Positions 1-10,918 of a stretch of DNA of 64,000 nucleotides are shown in pieces. Numbering within the stretch: position 1 is the first letter of the stretch; every line of letters begins with the position of its first letter. Position numbers and translations under genes: made by a program. A model generated the notes under the pieces. It was not told where the DNA came from. It made no database searches and was given only the letters and a program-made list of their open reading frames with translations. The stretch comes from Tritrichomonas musculus. Its lineage: Eukaryota > Parabasalia > Tritrichomonadida > Tritrichomonadidae. The stretch spans positions 682,001-746,000 of the forward strand of contig JAPFFF010000009.1 of NCBI GenBank assembly GCA_039105265.1, in the 5' to 3' direction.

Positions 1-17
1 TCATTGTCCCAGAGCTA

Positions 18-752
18 TCATTTAGTAAGGATGTCATATATATCAGCCTCTTGGCTTGGTTTTATTTTTAAGGTAATGAAGAGAGGAGATTTTAATATTA
101 CTGGTTGAAACATGAAATCAACTAATCTCATTTCCAAATATTTTAATGAATCCGTATTAACTTTTATTTTTATTGGCTTAGTCATGTCATAGTTAACTAT
201 CATTGCCTCTTGATCCATTATCATTGTGTCAATGTTTGCAAGGATACTTGGGGTATATTCTTGGTCTCCAATTGATGAATGAGTTGCTACCCCCTGTAAT
301 GAAACTAAATACAACTTATTGGCAAAATCAAGTATAGGTAGATCAGGTACCTCGCACTCAACTCCATTTGGAAATATATGCCCTGGTTTAGTATTGAACA
401 AACCAGTAATCAATTTCGCTCTATGACTACCTTCCTTGAAAGTTACATTTTGGACTGGTTTTAGTGAAATGGTTCTATTATTGATATTCTTGAACTCGAT
501 TACAGTCTGATTTGCATTTAGGCATTTGACTAAGTAGCTAAAGGAGTAAGCATACATTTCATCAAATTCTATTTTTACTTCTCCGAGTGATGACTCAAAT
601 ATTAAATAATCATCATCCGTTGTCATTAATATGTTTGCCTTGGTGTTAATAGATGAAACATAATACTTCACGTATGGGCATTTCCATGGTATATCAATAT
701 TAAGTCTTACAGTATTGTAATTACCTGGTTGGCTCTGAACCGAATACAACAT
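18..752 (-). CDS. small jelly-roll-like capsid/penton candidate (Polinton D)
   Basis: This 244-residue protein is clearly related to the 246-residue protein of element B (45583-46323) and to the interrupted gene of element C. Shared blocks are the N-terminal LNIDIPWKC region, the central KLYLVSLQG segment, YTPSILANID, and a C-terminal LEMRLVDF..PLFITLKIKPS block. The alternating hydrophobic strands and the final beta-rich block suggest a single jelly-roll minor capsid or penton-type protein, but this is inference from pattern and context. It is transcribed away from the fiber-like gene at 772, with 19 bp between the two start codons. A fiber-anchoring penton role would fit the constant pairing with fiber-like genes. 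There is no signal peptide. Confidence 0.5.
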   Translation of the reverse strand: MLYSVQSQPGNYNTVRLNIDIPWKCPYVKYYVSSINTKANILMTTDDDYLIFESSLGEVKIEFDEMYAYSFSYLVKCLNANQTVIEFKNINNRTISLKPVQNVTFKEGSHRAKLITGLFNTKPGHIFPNGVECEVPDLPILDFANKLYLVSLQGVATHSSIGDQEYTPSILANIDTMIMDQEAMIVNYDMTKPIKIKVNTDSLKYLEMRLVDFMFQPVILKSPLFITLKIKPSQEADIYDILTK

Positions 753-771
753 AATTTATTTTCAAAGAAAA
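753..771. promoter_or_regulatory. 19-bp divergent start region (D)
   Basis: Only 19 AT-rich bases separate the start codons of the divergent genes at 752 (-) and 772 (+). Any promoters must overlap the coding starts or lie in this tiny gap. The same arrangement occurs in elements B and C. Confidence 0.4.
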
Positions 772-3700
772 ATGTCTTTGACACTATATTCAGCAAAGAG
801 CAAGGTGGCAACAAAACTTAAAGCAAATGGTTTCGAAATAGGTGTAGGAGAAGATGAACAAATAAATATCATTCAAGAAGATAAACCTAATGTATATCCA
901 AAGTTCAATTGTCTGTATAATAAGAGTGAAGTAGACGCCAGAGTAGTTAACGGTTACATAGAAAATGGAGGCAGTCTTGAAGGATTCGGTGACATTCCAA
1001 TAACTGAAAAATCTACACAAATACTTGAATATCGAGCCCCAATAAAGAAAAGTATATTAGAGGAATCCAACAGAGAGCTGATCAAAGAAGAATTTTGTGT
1101 TAATACATTTAATGACATTATCGAAGGGGAATCAAAAACTTATGAGGCCATTCATGAAATGTATAATGAATTGATGTGTGCAGCAGATGGTTATGAGCAA
1201 GTAGTATTAGATGAAGATAAAGGGCAATGTGATGTTATAAAGTATGTCCAAACTCCAACAGATGAATTCCAACACCTTCCGTTTCATAATCTAGCTAGTA
1301 TATTGAAGAATATCATTAAGAATGAAAAGAATAATCAAAATACCACAAGAATATTATATGATACATTTAACAAAACAAACTGGATAAAGTTTATAAATGG
1401 GACAAAACAATATCATTATAATCTTCAGGACAATACGCTCAAGACAATAGGATACAGATATAAAAATAGTAATGTTGAAGTTAAGGCGGATCAATTGATA
1501 GAGGTAAGCAACCCGGGTGAGTTTATTGATATATACATGCAAAACCAAAAAGATAATTATGCAAATATTAAACTATTTATGGGTGCTTTCCTAGCACAAT
1601 ACTTGGTTGAAGTAATGATAAAGAAAGGAGTCAACTATATTAAAACAAGAAAAGATGCTGATAGTTTACGAATAACTATTGTTGAAGATGACGGTACATC
1701 TGAAACTATCACTCTTGGAGAATACTTAAATAATGTGTACTCAAGCTTAAACAATTTAACGCAAGCTCATAATGATTTACATGATTATGTCCTCAAAATT
1801 AAATCCTGTAAATGCAATCAAGGTGGCGGAGGAGAAGATATAAATCGCATACTACAAATGAGAGATCACTTAGAAAATCATATCCGAGATTTACAAAACA
1901 ATCAAAATCGTCTCTTCGTAGACAGAGCAGTTGAGTCTACTCAAGATGTATTTACTCAAACAATTTTATATCGAGATGCAATACCAGAAATAGCAAAACA
2001 GGTCCTTGAACAAGATAAAGAGAAACAAAAAGTTGATGTACAAGATAGAAGTTCGGACCGTGGAAAACATCATGATGATAATTACGTATGGAATGTGTTA
2101 TGGAAAGAATGGGAAGAAATAATAGATGAGTTTGATAGACCTGAAGGATGGAGAGAAAACAGACAAGCTAGTGTTCCAATAAATTATATTTGGGATTTAG
2201 TGCATGGAGAATGGGTGATGATTGATAATGTTCATGATAATATTTCACCAACATGGAGATATGAAATGGATAGTGAATACATTGCGTATAATCTTCTGAA
2301 GATATATGAGAATGATGAAAATGGTTATTTACGATGGAGCGACAGATATCAAGAGTGGCAATGATATTCATATTATGATCACTATACAGAGAATGAATCG
2401 ATTTATATACCAAATAGGATTAGAAATAATCAAGAAGCCTTTGGTCCATTGTTTGCATGGAATATCATGGATACACAATGGCAAGAACATGGTCAAGATT
2501 TTCTAGATAATTGGAGAACAGATTCCATTTTAAACCCACCAGACAATTTCATATGGGATGTTGAACATGAAGAATGGATGATAATGACGCAACATTTTGA
2601 TGGAGTTGATGGATGGCGTACAATACATAGCCGTGAAATGATAGATATCGTTGAAATAAGAAATTCATTATTACATCTCTTTGGAAAAATAGAGTGGAAT
2701 GAAGAAAGAAAACAATGGATATGGAAGCCAATTCTAGAGAATGAAAATAATCCAGCTTCACCATTAGCACTGTTTTCAAACGATAAATCTACTGGAACAT
2801 CAATTGCTTTACCAGATTTTGTCAATAATGCACTTTCATTTGAAAAAGTATTGGAATGTTATGGTGTTGATATCTGTGATGATATTCCAACATTAGATGA
2901 AACTAAACCAGTACTTGGTAAATATATTATTAAAGGAGATCTAGAAGTCAATGGTAAAATTCTTTGTGATTCTGTACCAAGTGGAGGTATTGTTACTACT
3001 GATTTCTCTCATGAACCTGGATATCCTGTTTATAATGTTAAGAGCAAAGATTTAGTTATGGATTCAATGATATTAAATGATAAAGACTATAGTGTCCTAC
3101 TAATTAAAATACCTGATGAATTAAAGAGTGCAATCACAAGAATAACTGATACAACAAAAATGTTTAGAATAATATTGAGAACAAATATCTTGTATGATGT
3201 TGATGGTAATTTAATGAAAGAGTTCTTCATATATGTAAAAGATGGGCAGCCATATAATCCTGTAATTTCAAGAAACGTAGATACAGATTTTTATTCTGTA
3301 ATGAGTATTGGAAATGATGAATCACCAATGAAGAATAGTTTTTATATTGCATTTGATAAGATATCAACGGTTAATCCTTATAAACTCTATCACAAAGGAG
3401 AAATAAGTATCCAATATCTATTATCACAAGATTCATTGGTAGCTGTTGAACCAACAATAAGATGTGATATTATTGAAGCAGAGAATGCATTAAGATTACA
3501 CAAAAATGATAACCTATACCTTTATCTACCTGATATTATTACTGAAGAAACCTTAGAAATAGAGGCACCAGATACAAATAAAGTAGAAAAGGAATTCTAC
3601 AAAATCATCTATAAAATACCAACTGATTATGTTATCCCTAATGGTTTAGAATTTGGTTTCAAAGAATTCTGTTTTGGTAATGAGTGGACATTAATATGGA

Positions 3701-5406
3701 ATGGATCAGAATGGACAGATAATAATTGTCAAGGATTGCTTAGAGGTAAGGTATCATCTAAATTAAGAAAGGTCAATTCCAAACAAAACTCTGATGGTGC
3801 TATTGGTTGCTTTATTTTGATTAAAGACACAAAAACACATCACTCTGTAATCCCTGAAAGTAGTAATGGTTTATTATATGGCTTAATTGAAAACAGCACT
3901 ATTGAAACAACAATTTGGTATACAAATAGAGAAGAAAGTGATGACGGCGCTTTATATGATGTTGAATGGCTATTTGACAAAAAGTTAAATGGAGCAAGTT
4001 GTGAAGGATATGATATGTTAAATACTTATTTCACATTTGGTAATTTATCAAGCGGGAAATTTAATTACTTAAATCTTAAAAAAATAGCATTAACAATAAC
4101 ATTGAGGGGTTCAAGTATATCAAACACATTCACATTTGAAAGCACTGGAGTTAGAAGGACAACTAAAAATGATAGGGCCTACATTGACTTAAAACCAATG
4201 ATAGATTGCATAGAACAGCTTGCTTATAAATGGGAAGGCTCTAATATTAAATCAAGAGATATAGAATTATATTTAAGAAAAGATTTAGTTGACCCCATAG
4301 AAGAAATAAGTTGGAACCCTGAAACAAATCCATTTCAATATATCATTAGAAATCAATTTTATGAAATCAAACCAAGGCCAGATGCAGCTTCAACATTATA
4401 TACTGATTTTAACATCACATCTTCAAAAATAATTACAGCTGATAACATTACAACAATGAGAAGTGATTTAAATGTTGTTTCAAATAATTATGATGTAATG
4501 AATTATGATGTATCAAAAATAAGAAAGGAAGTAAATACACTAAATACACAAATGGCTATACAAATAATGAAAACACAATATTTAGAACAAGCTGTAAATG
4601 CCATTCAAGTTGCCGGTGCTATAAAACTTGCATTCTCTACTCCAATGGCTGTATTAGGTGCAATTGGTTTGGCTGTATCTACTGTTGGAATTGAATTCGG
4701 TGTCCATACTATTTATAACGGGAATGATGTATCTAATTTATCTTATGAACAATTACAAAACACTTACCCAGATGCTGATACTTCAAATATTCAAAATGTA
4801 GACGCTGGACCAATTAATCAAGTTGTTGGTAGTATTGGTGCTGAGCCAGATTTATTAAATAGCTATTGGAATCAGTATAGAGATTTAGTCATGGACTTAG
4901 ATATGTGGGATGGAAATGAAGAAATGTGTGATCAAATATTTAATCAATTAAATGAATTAGTACAAACAATAGATAGAGAATTCCCTGGAGCTGAATTACC
5001 ACCATGGGTTTCAGTAATTGTTCATGCACCTGATGTTCAAACATTAGCAGCTGAACAAGTAGTTAAAGTTACAGATAAACAAATATTAGGTTCATTAATT
5101 AAATGGTGCGAAAAGGATTATAAAAGATTAGATGACCCAACAAAATTTAAAGACAATTGGTTTAATCCCGATAAGGCAGTATTATCTTTATCTGCAACAA
5201 TTGATATTTGTAATAGGATGAGAGATTCCATGAAATTTCCAATCATGATATTAGCAAAAAATATGGAAGCATTTAATAATGTTAATATGGATGAATATTA
5301 CAAGAAGAGTGAAGTGGATGAGATGCTACAACAGAAGGATGCCATAATTGAATCATTAGCAAATAGAATTGCTGCATTGGAAAAGAAGTGTGCAAATATA
5401 GAGTAG
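772..5406 (+). pseudogene. giant fiber-like gene, broken (Polinton D)
   Basis: This long coding region is related to the 1755-residue fiber-like protein of element B. It shares the N-terminal YSAKSK start and YPKFNCLYNKSEVD block. The middle has repeated Trp-rich motifs (IWDVEHEEW, YIWDLVHGEW). Later come a receptor-like beta-rich region, the conserved block NITSSKIITADNITTMRSDL, a hydrophobic stretch, and a C-terminal YYKKSEVDEMLQQKDAIIES coiled coil ending KKCANIE. The KSEVDEML element resembles shaft/trimerisation linkers of phage tail fibers. The copy appears broken, about one break. Its start lies 19 bp from the divergent gene at 752. Expected role: virion spike or fiber (inference). Confidence 0.6.
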
Positions 5407-5435
5407 ATTAGGGAATAATTTTTTTAGAGATTTAA

Positions 5436-8400
5436 ATGACTTCAGAGCAAGTGAAAGATACTACAACAAGATTCATTGGTGATATACAATTTAAAGTTGG
5501 AGATGCTACTAGGAAAGCAAGTGAATTATTAACGCTGAGTGATTTAGATGGATATGTACAGACTGGGCATTTATTTAATGAAGTAGATGGTATACCAGAA
5601 TTTAATATCAAAAATAATAATATACAATACGAGTCATCTACACAATACCATATCCTAAAGTTTGTTAACATACCAGAGGATTTCATGAATAAAGTGAAGG
5701 AAATAACAGCAAAAACCAATATCTTTAAAGTGGTTTTGAGAAAGAATATCATATATGACACGAATGGAAATTTAGTTAAGGAATTCTTTATTTATGCCAA
5801 AGATGGACAAGTATACTCTCCTATGATAACAAAGAGTGCAAATGGATGTTCTATAAATAATAGCACAAATATGGGATACATCAATATAGCCTTTGATAGT
5901 CGTCTTGATTTTAATCCATATACTCTATGGATGAATGGTGAGCTGAGTATCATGAATGAGTACATAACTGATTCACTGCAAACACTGAAGACAGTCAAGT
6001 GTTCCATCATCAAAGCTGATAATGCATTGAAACTACATAAGAGTGATGTATTGTATCTTTACAAACCAACTCTAACTAGCGAAGTCCAAATGGATGATAA
6101 AAAGTATTGGCTACTACAATGGAACATAGATGATAATTATAATATACCTACTGGCTTGGAGTTTAAATTTAATGAATACTGTTTTGGTAATAAATGGTTC
6201 TTAACATGGAATGGAACAAAATGGGTAGGAGATAATATTCAAGGAAACATTAATGGAAAAATGAAAAATGCTTTGAATAAGGAGAATGAATATGGAGAAG
6301 ATGGAACATATATTAGAATCAAGAGAAGTGAAAGAAATATTATGTTAATTAAAAAACCAGATGACTATTCCATAGATAACCTCTTACATTATATGATACA
6401 TGGTGGAAAGTGTAAAGTAGAGAACAAACTAAAACTAAAGACGGGTGAGATAGAAGACTTTTCCAAATATGGATTAGGCTATCAAACCAGTAATGGGGGA
6501 ATAAATATTTATGGATATGATATTGAATCTATAAGATGCTATAAAACAAATGGTACAGGGAGTGATTTAGATATTTCTAAAGTGGAAGAATTCTATCTTG
6601 ATATCACTTTAGATGGAACAATCATAGCAAACAGATTTTCTATGAGACCAACAGGAAAAATATTTGACCCCAAGAGTGATAAGAAATGGTATTTCATTCA
6701 TGGTTTATTAGATTCTTGTGAAAAGGTAGAATATTGTTATGTTTCATCAACCCCTAATGACTCACGAAATATTAAAATCTATTTGTTTGATGAATATGTT
6801 GACCCGATAGATGAAGTTAATTGGGACCCTACTACTAACCCCTTCGAATATATTATTAGACAACAATTTTATGAAGTGTATCCCAATCCTAATGCAGCAA
6901 CTACCTTGTATACAGATTACAACATCACTAGTTCCAAAATCATTACTGCTGATAATATTACAACCATGAGAAGTGATTTAAATATGGTAACTAACAATGT
7001 AGATGTGATTAGCTATGATGTCCAAGAAATGAACACAACAATAGAAAGCCTAAAAGGAAGAGTATCAAGAACAGAAACAGTAACTCAGCATCTAGAAGAA
7101 GATGTTGATAATTTAAGAATTGTTTCATGGACTGCTTTAGCATTTGGTGTCGCAGGTACAGTCGGTTCAATAGGTTCTATAGGTATGCAATTAGCTCCAG
7201 AAGGTATTAGTTTTGCAACTGGGAATGGGGGAGGATTCCTTAAAAGATTGTTCTCACGTAAATCAACAAAAGGATTGAGCGATATAGTTAGAAATGCTAT
7301 TAATTTCATGTCTGGGACCGTCGCTAGGTCTATCACAAAAGATATTACTCCAATAATAACCTGGTGTGAGGAAGAATATAAACAACTAGATGAATTACCT
7401 TATACAGATGAGAATGATAACCCAGATACAGGAACCTTAACATTAAGTGGTGCCATGGATATTAGCAATATGTTCAGGGAATCCCTCAAGCCTGCATTTA
7501 AATTACTCGCCGAGAAGGTTAATGAGCTAGAGGCGGAGTTTGGTTATTACCCTACATTGGATGAAGTAGTTCAAAAGACAGATTTGGTTAGAGATGACAT
7601 AATAGATGTTGTTGGTAAATATGTCAATGGCGAGGTCCATTTGGAAGCAGAAGATGTTATCGCAGATGGAACAATCAAAGCACGATTATTGGTGCAAAAA
7701 GTTAGTGAATACAATGATGTTGATTATGAAGAGAATATAGTTACTATTAATATTACTGGTGGAACAATTAATTACCAAGGAACAACTGATTTTCCTAGCT
7801 GCACTATGAATGACAAAACATTTGTTATATCAAACCCAAATAAACATAGAGTTGGTGGAATACAGATAAAAGAAAATACAGCAAAAAGAAGAATGGAATT
7901 TACTACAAATGATTTAGCCTATACTTGTGATATAGATGCTTTACATAAGAAGATAGATACATTACATGAGCAGATAGAAAAGAATGATACAGCTCTAGCT
8001 ACGACTTTAAATGAATTCCCAACTGTTGATGAAGTAAATGAAGCATTAGATGAATTAAAAAATAATATGGTTAATATGGATAACCTGTATACAAAAGAGG
8101 AAGCGGATGCAAAATATCGAAGCAAAACTGATTTGATATACAAAGAATCTATTGATGTGCCTTTTGAAAATGTACAAGATAGTTCAGGAACGTGGGAAGT
8201 CAAAATAAAATTGAATAGTGGAACTCGTCTTGTTGGAACAATTTCAAATAAAGATGGCTTTGTTCAAGAGTTTGATTTTTTGTTTGATTATAATGGTGTT
8301 ATCACTGAAGATGGAGACGTAAATTTTGATTTTGAAATTGACGGAACAACTTATTACTTAACTTATTATAAAAGTGATAGTAATGGTCTGTGCTTTTTTA

Positions 8401-9062
8401 TCGATAACGGGACAGATTATTTTGATACCAAATTAATATTAGCGGAAAAAATATTGAAGCAAGATAAAATAGCATTGAAAAGTGAGATTCATGAACCTGT
8501 TGATTTGACCAATTATGCATTGAAAAGTGAAAATGATGAACTGAAGACAAAATTAAATAATTATATTAAATCTTATCAAGATCTAGCCAAGTTAGTAGGT
8601 GATAATGTTACTAAAATCGTAACAATGAACAGTCAGATATCAAATCTACAACATGAGAACGAATCATTAAAAGCTAGGTTAGATGCGTTAGTGAATAAAT
8701 TAACAATAATTAAGTACACATTCAGCGTACCGAATAGTAATACCGTTCGTTATCAATTCGAGAAACAACTTGACGAATATGATGGAACACTCTATTTGAC
8801 TTATAATGAAACCAAAGATAATGTTACCAGTGTAAACGAAATCAAAATCAATATATCATTCAACGTTAATAATACGCCTACGAGTGAATATCAATGTGAA
8901 CCAACTAAGATATGGATAAACAATATTGAATTTCCATTAAGTAGTAGCAATTTAATGGTCAATCCAACAACTAATTTCATATTGATTAATACGACATTCT
9001 TTACATCAAATGGTATCTTAGCTGAAGATAACACTAAGAATGAAATACATACATTACTGTGA
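5436..9062 (+). CDS. giant fiber-like protein 2 (Polinton D)
   Basis: This 1208-residue protein aligns with the 865-residue protein of element B (37682-40279) over both ends. Shared parts are the start DTTTRFIGDIQFKVGDATRK, the block NITSSKIITADNITTMRSDL (near residue 500), a Gly/Ala-rich hydrophobic stretch of about 30 residues near 565-600, and the C-terminal beta-rich block ending EDNTKNEIH. Between about residues 710 and 1050 it carries roughly 340 residues that B lacks. These include repeated linker motifs (LYTKEEADAKY, YALKSENDELKTK) of the type seen in phage tail fibers, and long coiled coil. It starts 29 bp after the preceding fiber-like gene, on the same strand. It is probably a virion attachment protein; the function is inferred from architecture. 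Confidence 0.6.
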   Translation: MTSEQVKDTTTRFIGDIQFKVGDATRKASELLTLSDLDGYVQTGHLFNEVDGIPEFNIKNNNIQYESSTQYHILKFVNIPEDFMNKVKEITAKTNIFKVVLRKNIIYDTNGNLVKEFFIYAKDGQVYSPMITKSANGCSINNSTNMGYINIAFDSRLDFNPYTLWMNGELSIMNEYITDSLQTLKTVKCSIIKADNALKLHKSDVLYLYKPTLTSEVQMDDKKYWLLQWNIDDNYNIPTGLEFKFNEYCFGNKWFLTWNGTKWVGDNIQGNINGKMKNALNKENEYGEDGTYIRIKRSERNIMLIKKPDDYSIDNLLHYMIHGGKCKVENKLKLKTGEIEDFSKYGLGYQTSNGGINIYGYDIESIRCYKTNGTGSDLDISKVEEFYLDITLDGTIIANRFSMRPTGKIFDPKSDKKWYFIHGLLDSCEKVEYCYVSSTPNDSRNIKIYLFDEYVDPIDEVNWDPTTNPFEYIIRQQFYEVYPNPNAATTLYTDYNITSSKIITADNITTMRSDLNMVTNNVDVISYDVQEMNTTIESLKGRVSRTETVTQHLEEDVDNLRIVSWTALAFGVAGTVGSIGSIGMQLAPEGISFATGNGGGFLKRLFSRKSTKGLSDIVRNAINFMSGTVARSITKDITPIITWCEEEYKQLDELPYTDENDNPDTGTLTLSGAMDISNMFRESLKPAFKLLAEKVNELEAEFGYYPTLDEVVQKTDLVRDDIIDVVGKYVNGEVHLEAEDVIADGTIKARLLVQKVSEYNDVDYEENIVTINITGGTINYQGTTDFPSCTMNDKTFVISNPNKHRVGGIQIKENTAKRRMEFTTNDLAYTCDIDALHKKIDTLHEQIEKNDTALATTLNEFPTVDEVNEALDELKNNMVNMDNLYTKEEADAKYRSKTDLIYKESIDVPFENVQDSSGTWEVKIKLNSGTRLVGTISNKDGFVQEFDFLFDYNGVITEDGDVNFDFEIDGTTYYLTYYKSDSNGLCFFIDNGTDYFDTKLILAEKILKQDKIALKSEIHEPVDLTNYALKSENDELKTKLNNYIKSYQDLAKLVGDNVTKIVTMNSQISNLQHENESLKARLDALVNKLTIIKYTFSVPNSNTVRYQFEKQLDEYDGTLYLTYNETKDNVTSVNEIKINISFNVNNTPTSEYQCEPTKIWINNIEFPLSSSNLMVNPTTNFILINTTFFTSNGILAEDNTKNEIHTLL

Positions 9063-9119
9063 AATACAAAAAGTTGATAGATATTTTTTCGGGTGTAGAA
9101 TTCAAAAACTACTCCATAC

Positions 9120-9266
9120 CTTTAAATCTGTTGGTGTGGTCATTTGTATAGTGTTGTATAAAAATATTGAAAAACGACAATGTACTTGAACTTGAGGGAC
9201 GGGGGTGGGAAATTAGCTAATGTTGAGAGTGTTTACTTACGATAGGTTTTTCAGTAGGTATTTGGC
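9120..9266. repeat. direct repeat copy 1 (147 bp)
   Basis: This stretch repeats at 9569-9726 in the same orientation with a few substitutions and an 11-bp length difference. Both copies contain the TTGAGGGACGGGGGTGGGAA block and the start of a small minus-strand gene (MTTP[ST]DLK). Copy 1 holds only a 13-codon stub (MTTPTDLKVWSSF, stop) on the minus strand from 9143. The pair looks like a local duplication of the subterminal region of element D. Confidence 0.85.
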
Positions 9267-9289
9267 AAACAAAATAATACTAACACTTT

Positions 9290-9592
9290 TTACTCAAATA
9301 TCTTATGGTGCTCATCAAACTTCCTATATCTGGGTGCATCTTTTTCTCTTTCCCTATCATAATCATTATTGTATTTCAAAACTGCTGCACGCCTAAACTT
9401 AGCATATCTAAAACCACTAAATTTGTTTCTTTCGTCCAAAACCTCAATTATAACATATCCATTAGAATCACATGTCCTGACGTCTTTAAAGGAATCATAT
9501 ACTTGTTGGGTTTCACGAGAAGTATAAATAGGATTTCTTAGAGTAAACTGCTTATATTGGGTCATAATCTTTAAATCTGATGGTGTGGTCAT
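9290..9592 (-). CDS. small hypothetical protein (Polinton D)
   Basis: This is a 100-residue frame if started at MTTPSDLK (9592), inside the second direct repeat; a later Met gives about 91 residues. The C-terminal half is strongly charged (YNNDYDREREKDAPRYRKFD). I see no recognised domain. It is the outermost gene next to the right terminus of element D and points inward, a position often held by small accessory genes in such elements. The duplicated start supports 9592 as the real start. Confidence 0.45.
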   Translation of the reverse strand: MTTPSDLKIMTQYKQFTLRNPIYTSRETQQVYDSFKDVRTCDSNGYVIIEVLDERNKFSGFRYAKFRRAAVLKYNNDYDREREKDAPRYRKFDEHHKIFE

Positions 9593-9726
9593 TTGTATAG
9601 TATTGTATAAAAAATTAATAGAAATATTGAAAAACGGCAATGTACTTAAACTTGAGGGACGGGGGTGGGAAATTAGCTAATGTAGGTAGGGTGTACTTAC
9701 GATAGGTTTTTCATTAGGTATTTGGC
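9569..9726. repeat. direct repeat copy 2 (158 bp)
   Basis: Second copy of the 9120-9266 repeat. It carries the start and upstream region of the minus-strand gene at 9592. It runs directly into the GC-rich terminal segment of element D. Confidence 0.85.
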
Positions 9727-9820
9727 CGGAAGCTGAGGCCCAAGCGAGGGTGTACCTGAGCTTGGTGGCGAAGCGTGTAGGCTGGGGTGAAGTATGAATC
9801 CCAGCCTATACTTAACTACT
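9726..9820. repeat. right terminal segment of Polinton D
   Basis: This 95-bp stretch is GC-rich, unlike its surroundings. Read from the end inward it begins AGTAGTTAAGTATAGGCTGG. The internal pair AGGCTGGG...CCCAGCCT can fold into a hairpin. The end is placed by the AGTAGT terminus shared with elements A and B. The partner repeat is outside the window, so the repeat length cannot be measured. Confidence 0.6.
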
Positions 9821-10108
9821 TTTGAAATGCATCGGAAAACGCCAATTTCATAATGGCTTTTTAAAATGTATGTAGTCCTTCAATTATTAAAATATTTGAC
9901 TGATTTTTTAATATTATATAAATCACATGATGACTTAAAGTTCCAAGCATGGAATAAGAAATATTTTAAGTACATCTTTCAAAATAAAACCCACAAGATA
10001 TTTTTTCAAAAAAATGAGCACTTTTCTTAACTTTGAATGTAAATAAATCAATATTAAATAATTTTTGATAAATAGTAAATAAATAATATAATTACATATT
10101 ATATATAA
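9821..10108. other. AT-rich spacer, no gene seen
   Basis: AT-rich DNA between the end of Polinton D and the left end of the hAT-like element. It has no open frame of note and no repeat that I recognise. Confidence 0.6.
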
Positions 10109-10749
10109 CAGCGTTACCGAAAAAAATATCGGTATTCGGTAAATATCGGTTACCGAAAAAAGTATCGGTATTCGGTAAATATCGATACTTTTTTGCTCGG
10201 TATTTTTTTGTATCGATACAAAAGTGCTTCGGTATTTTTAGAGTATCAGCGGTTATTAAAAAAGTACTTTATAATACTTTTTATCAGTATCGATACGGTA
10301 TTTTGAAATATAAATTTTATTAATAAATAATAGAAAAAAATATTAAAACATTTGATTATTCAATTTTAAATAAATATTTTAATTATAAATATAATCACTC
10401 GTTTATAAAAAGTATATTATTATATTTCTTCTTCAGAAATCTCATCATATCCATCTTCAATAAACAATCAAAATTTTCGATATCATTATTAACATTATAA
10501 ACAATAAAATTTTTATATTTTATGTACTCTTTCAAATTAATAATTAATAACAATAATTCTGAAATGCTATATTCATCTGCAAATAGAAATTGAAATAAAA
10601 ATGATTAAATATATGGTTTTACAAAAACCATTGATTATTCAATCATTACAATGACTATTTGTTATAAAATATCTAATTAAAGAGAAACAGCATTATTCAT
10701 CAAAATTTCAAAAATTTTATAATTTAATTGGCCTTTTGTCAATGAAATT

Positions 10750-10918
10750 AGTAGTATATTGAAAACGCCCTAAAAGGACTACGCCCTTTTTGTTCGTTTT
10801 CCAATGATTTTAGAACATCACATTTTAGCAGGAGTTTTCACACTGAATTCTCAGCATTCTAATAGCTATCAGAATAATGGCAGGTATATTTTTATTTAAT
10901 TTTTTATCTCATCTAAAA
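10750..10918 (+). repeat. left terminal inverted repeat of Polinton A
   Basis: 169 bp, pairing with 21318-21486 with one substitution. Its inner end carries TTATCTCATCTAAA just before the start codon of the 168-residue gene, so the repeat delivers a likely promoter or leader to the first gene at each end. Confidence 0.9.
10904..10917 (+). promoter_or_regulatory. TTATCTCATCTAAA start-proximal motif
   Basis: This 14-base motif abuts the ATG at 10918. It recurs exactly before the polymerase ATG (12908-12921) and, in the other repeat, upstream of the minus-strand gene starting at 21308. A related TTTCCATCTAAA lies directly before the capsid candidate of element B. It is a likely core promoter or leader element (inference). 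Confidence 0.5.

Larger units (their letters stand above)
1..9820. mobile_element. Polinton D (right part, left end outside window)
   Basis: This is a Polinton-type element recognised by relatives of genes in the complete Polinton B: a small jelly-roll-like gene divergent from two giant fiber-like genes. Its right terminus is a GC-rich stretch (about 9726-9820) which, read inward, begins AGTAGTTAAG; the terminal AGTAGT is shared with elements A and B. The left end, polymerase, integrase and capsid genes lie outside the window. One long gene appears broken, about one break. The other frames are open over long distances, so the copy is fairly young. The right boundary rests on the AGTAGT terminus alone, because the other end is not visible for comparison. 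Confidence 0.75.
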
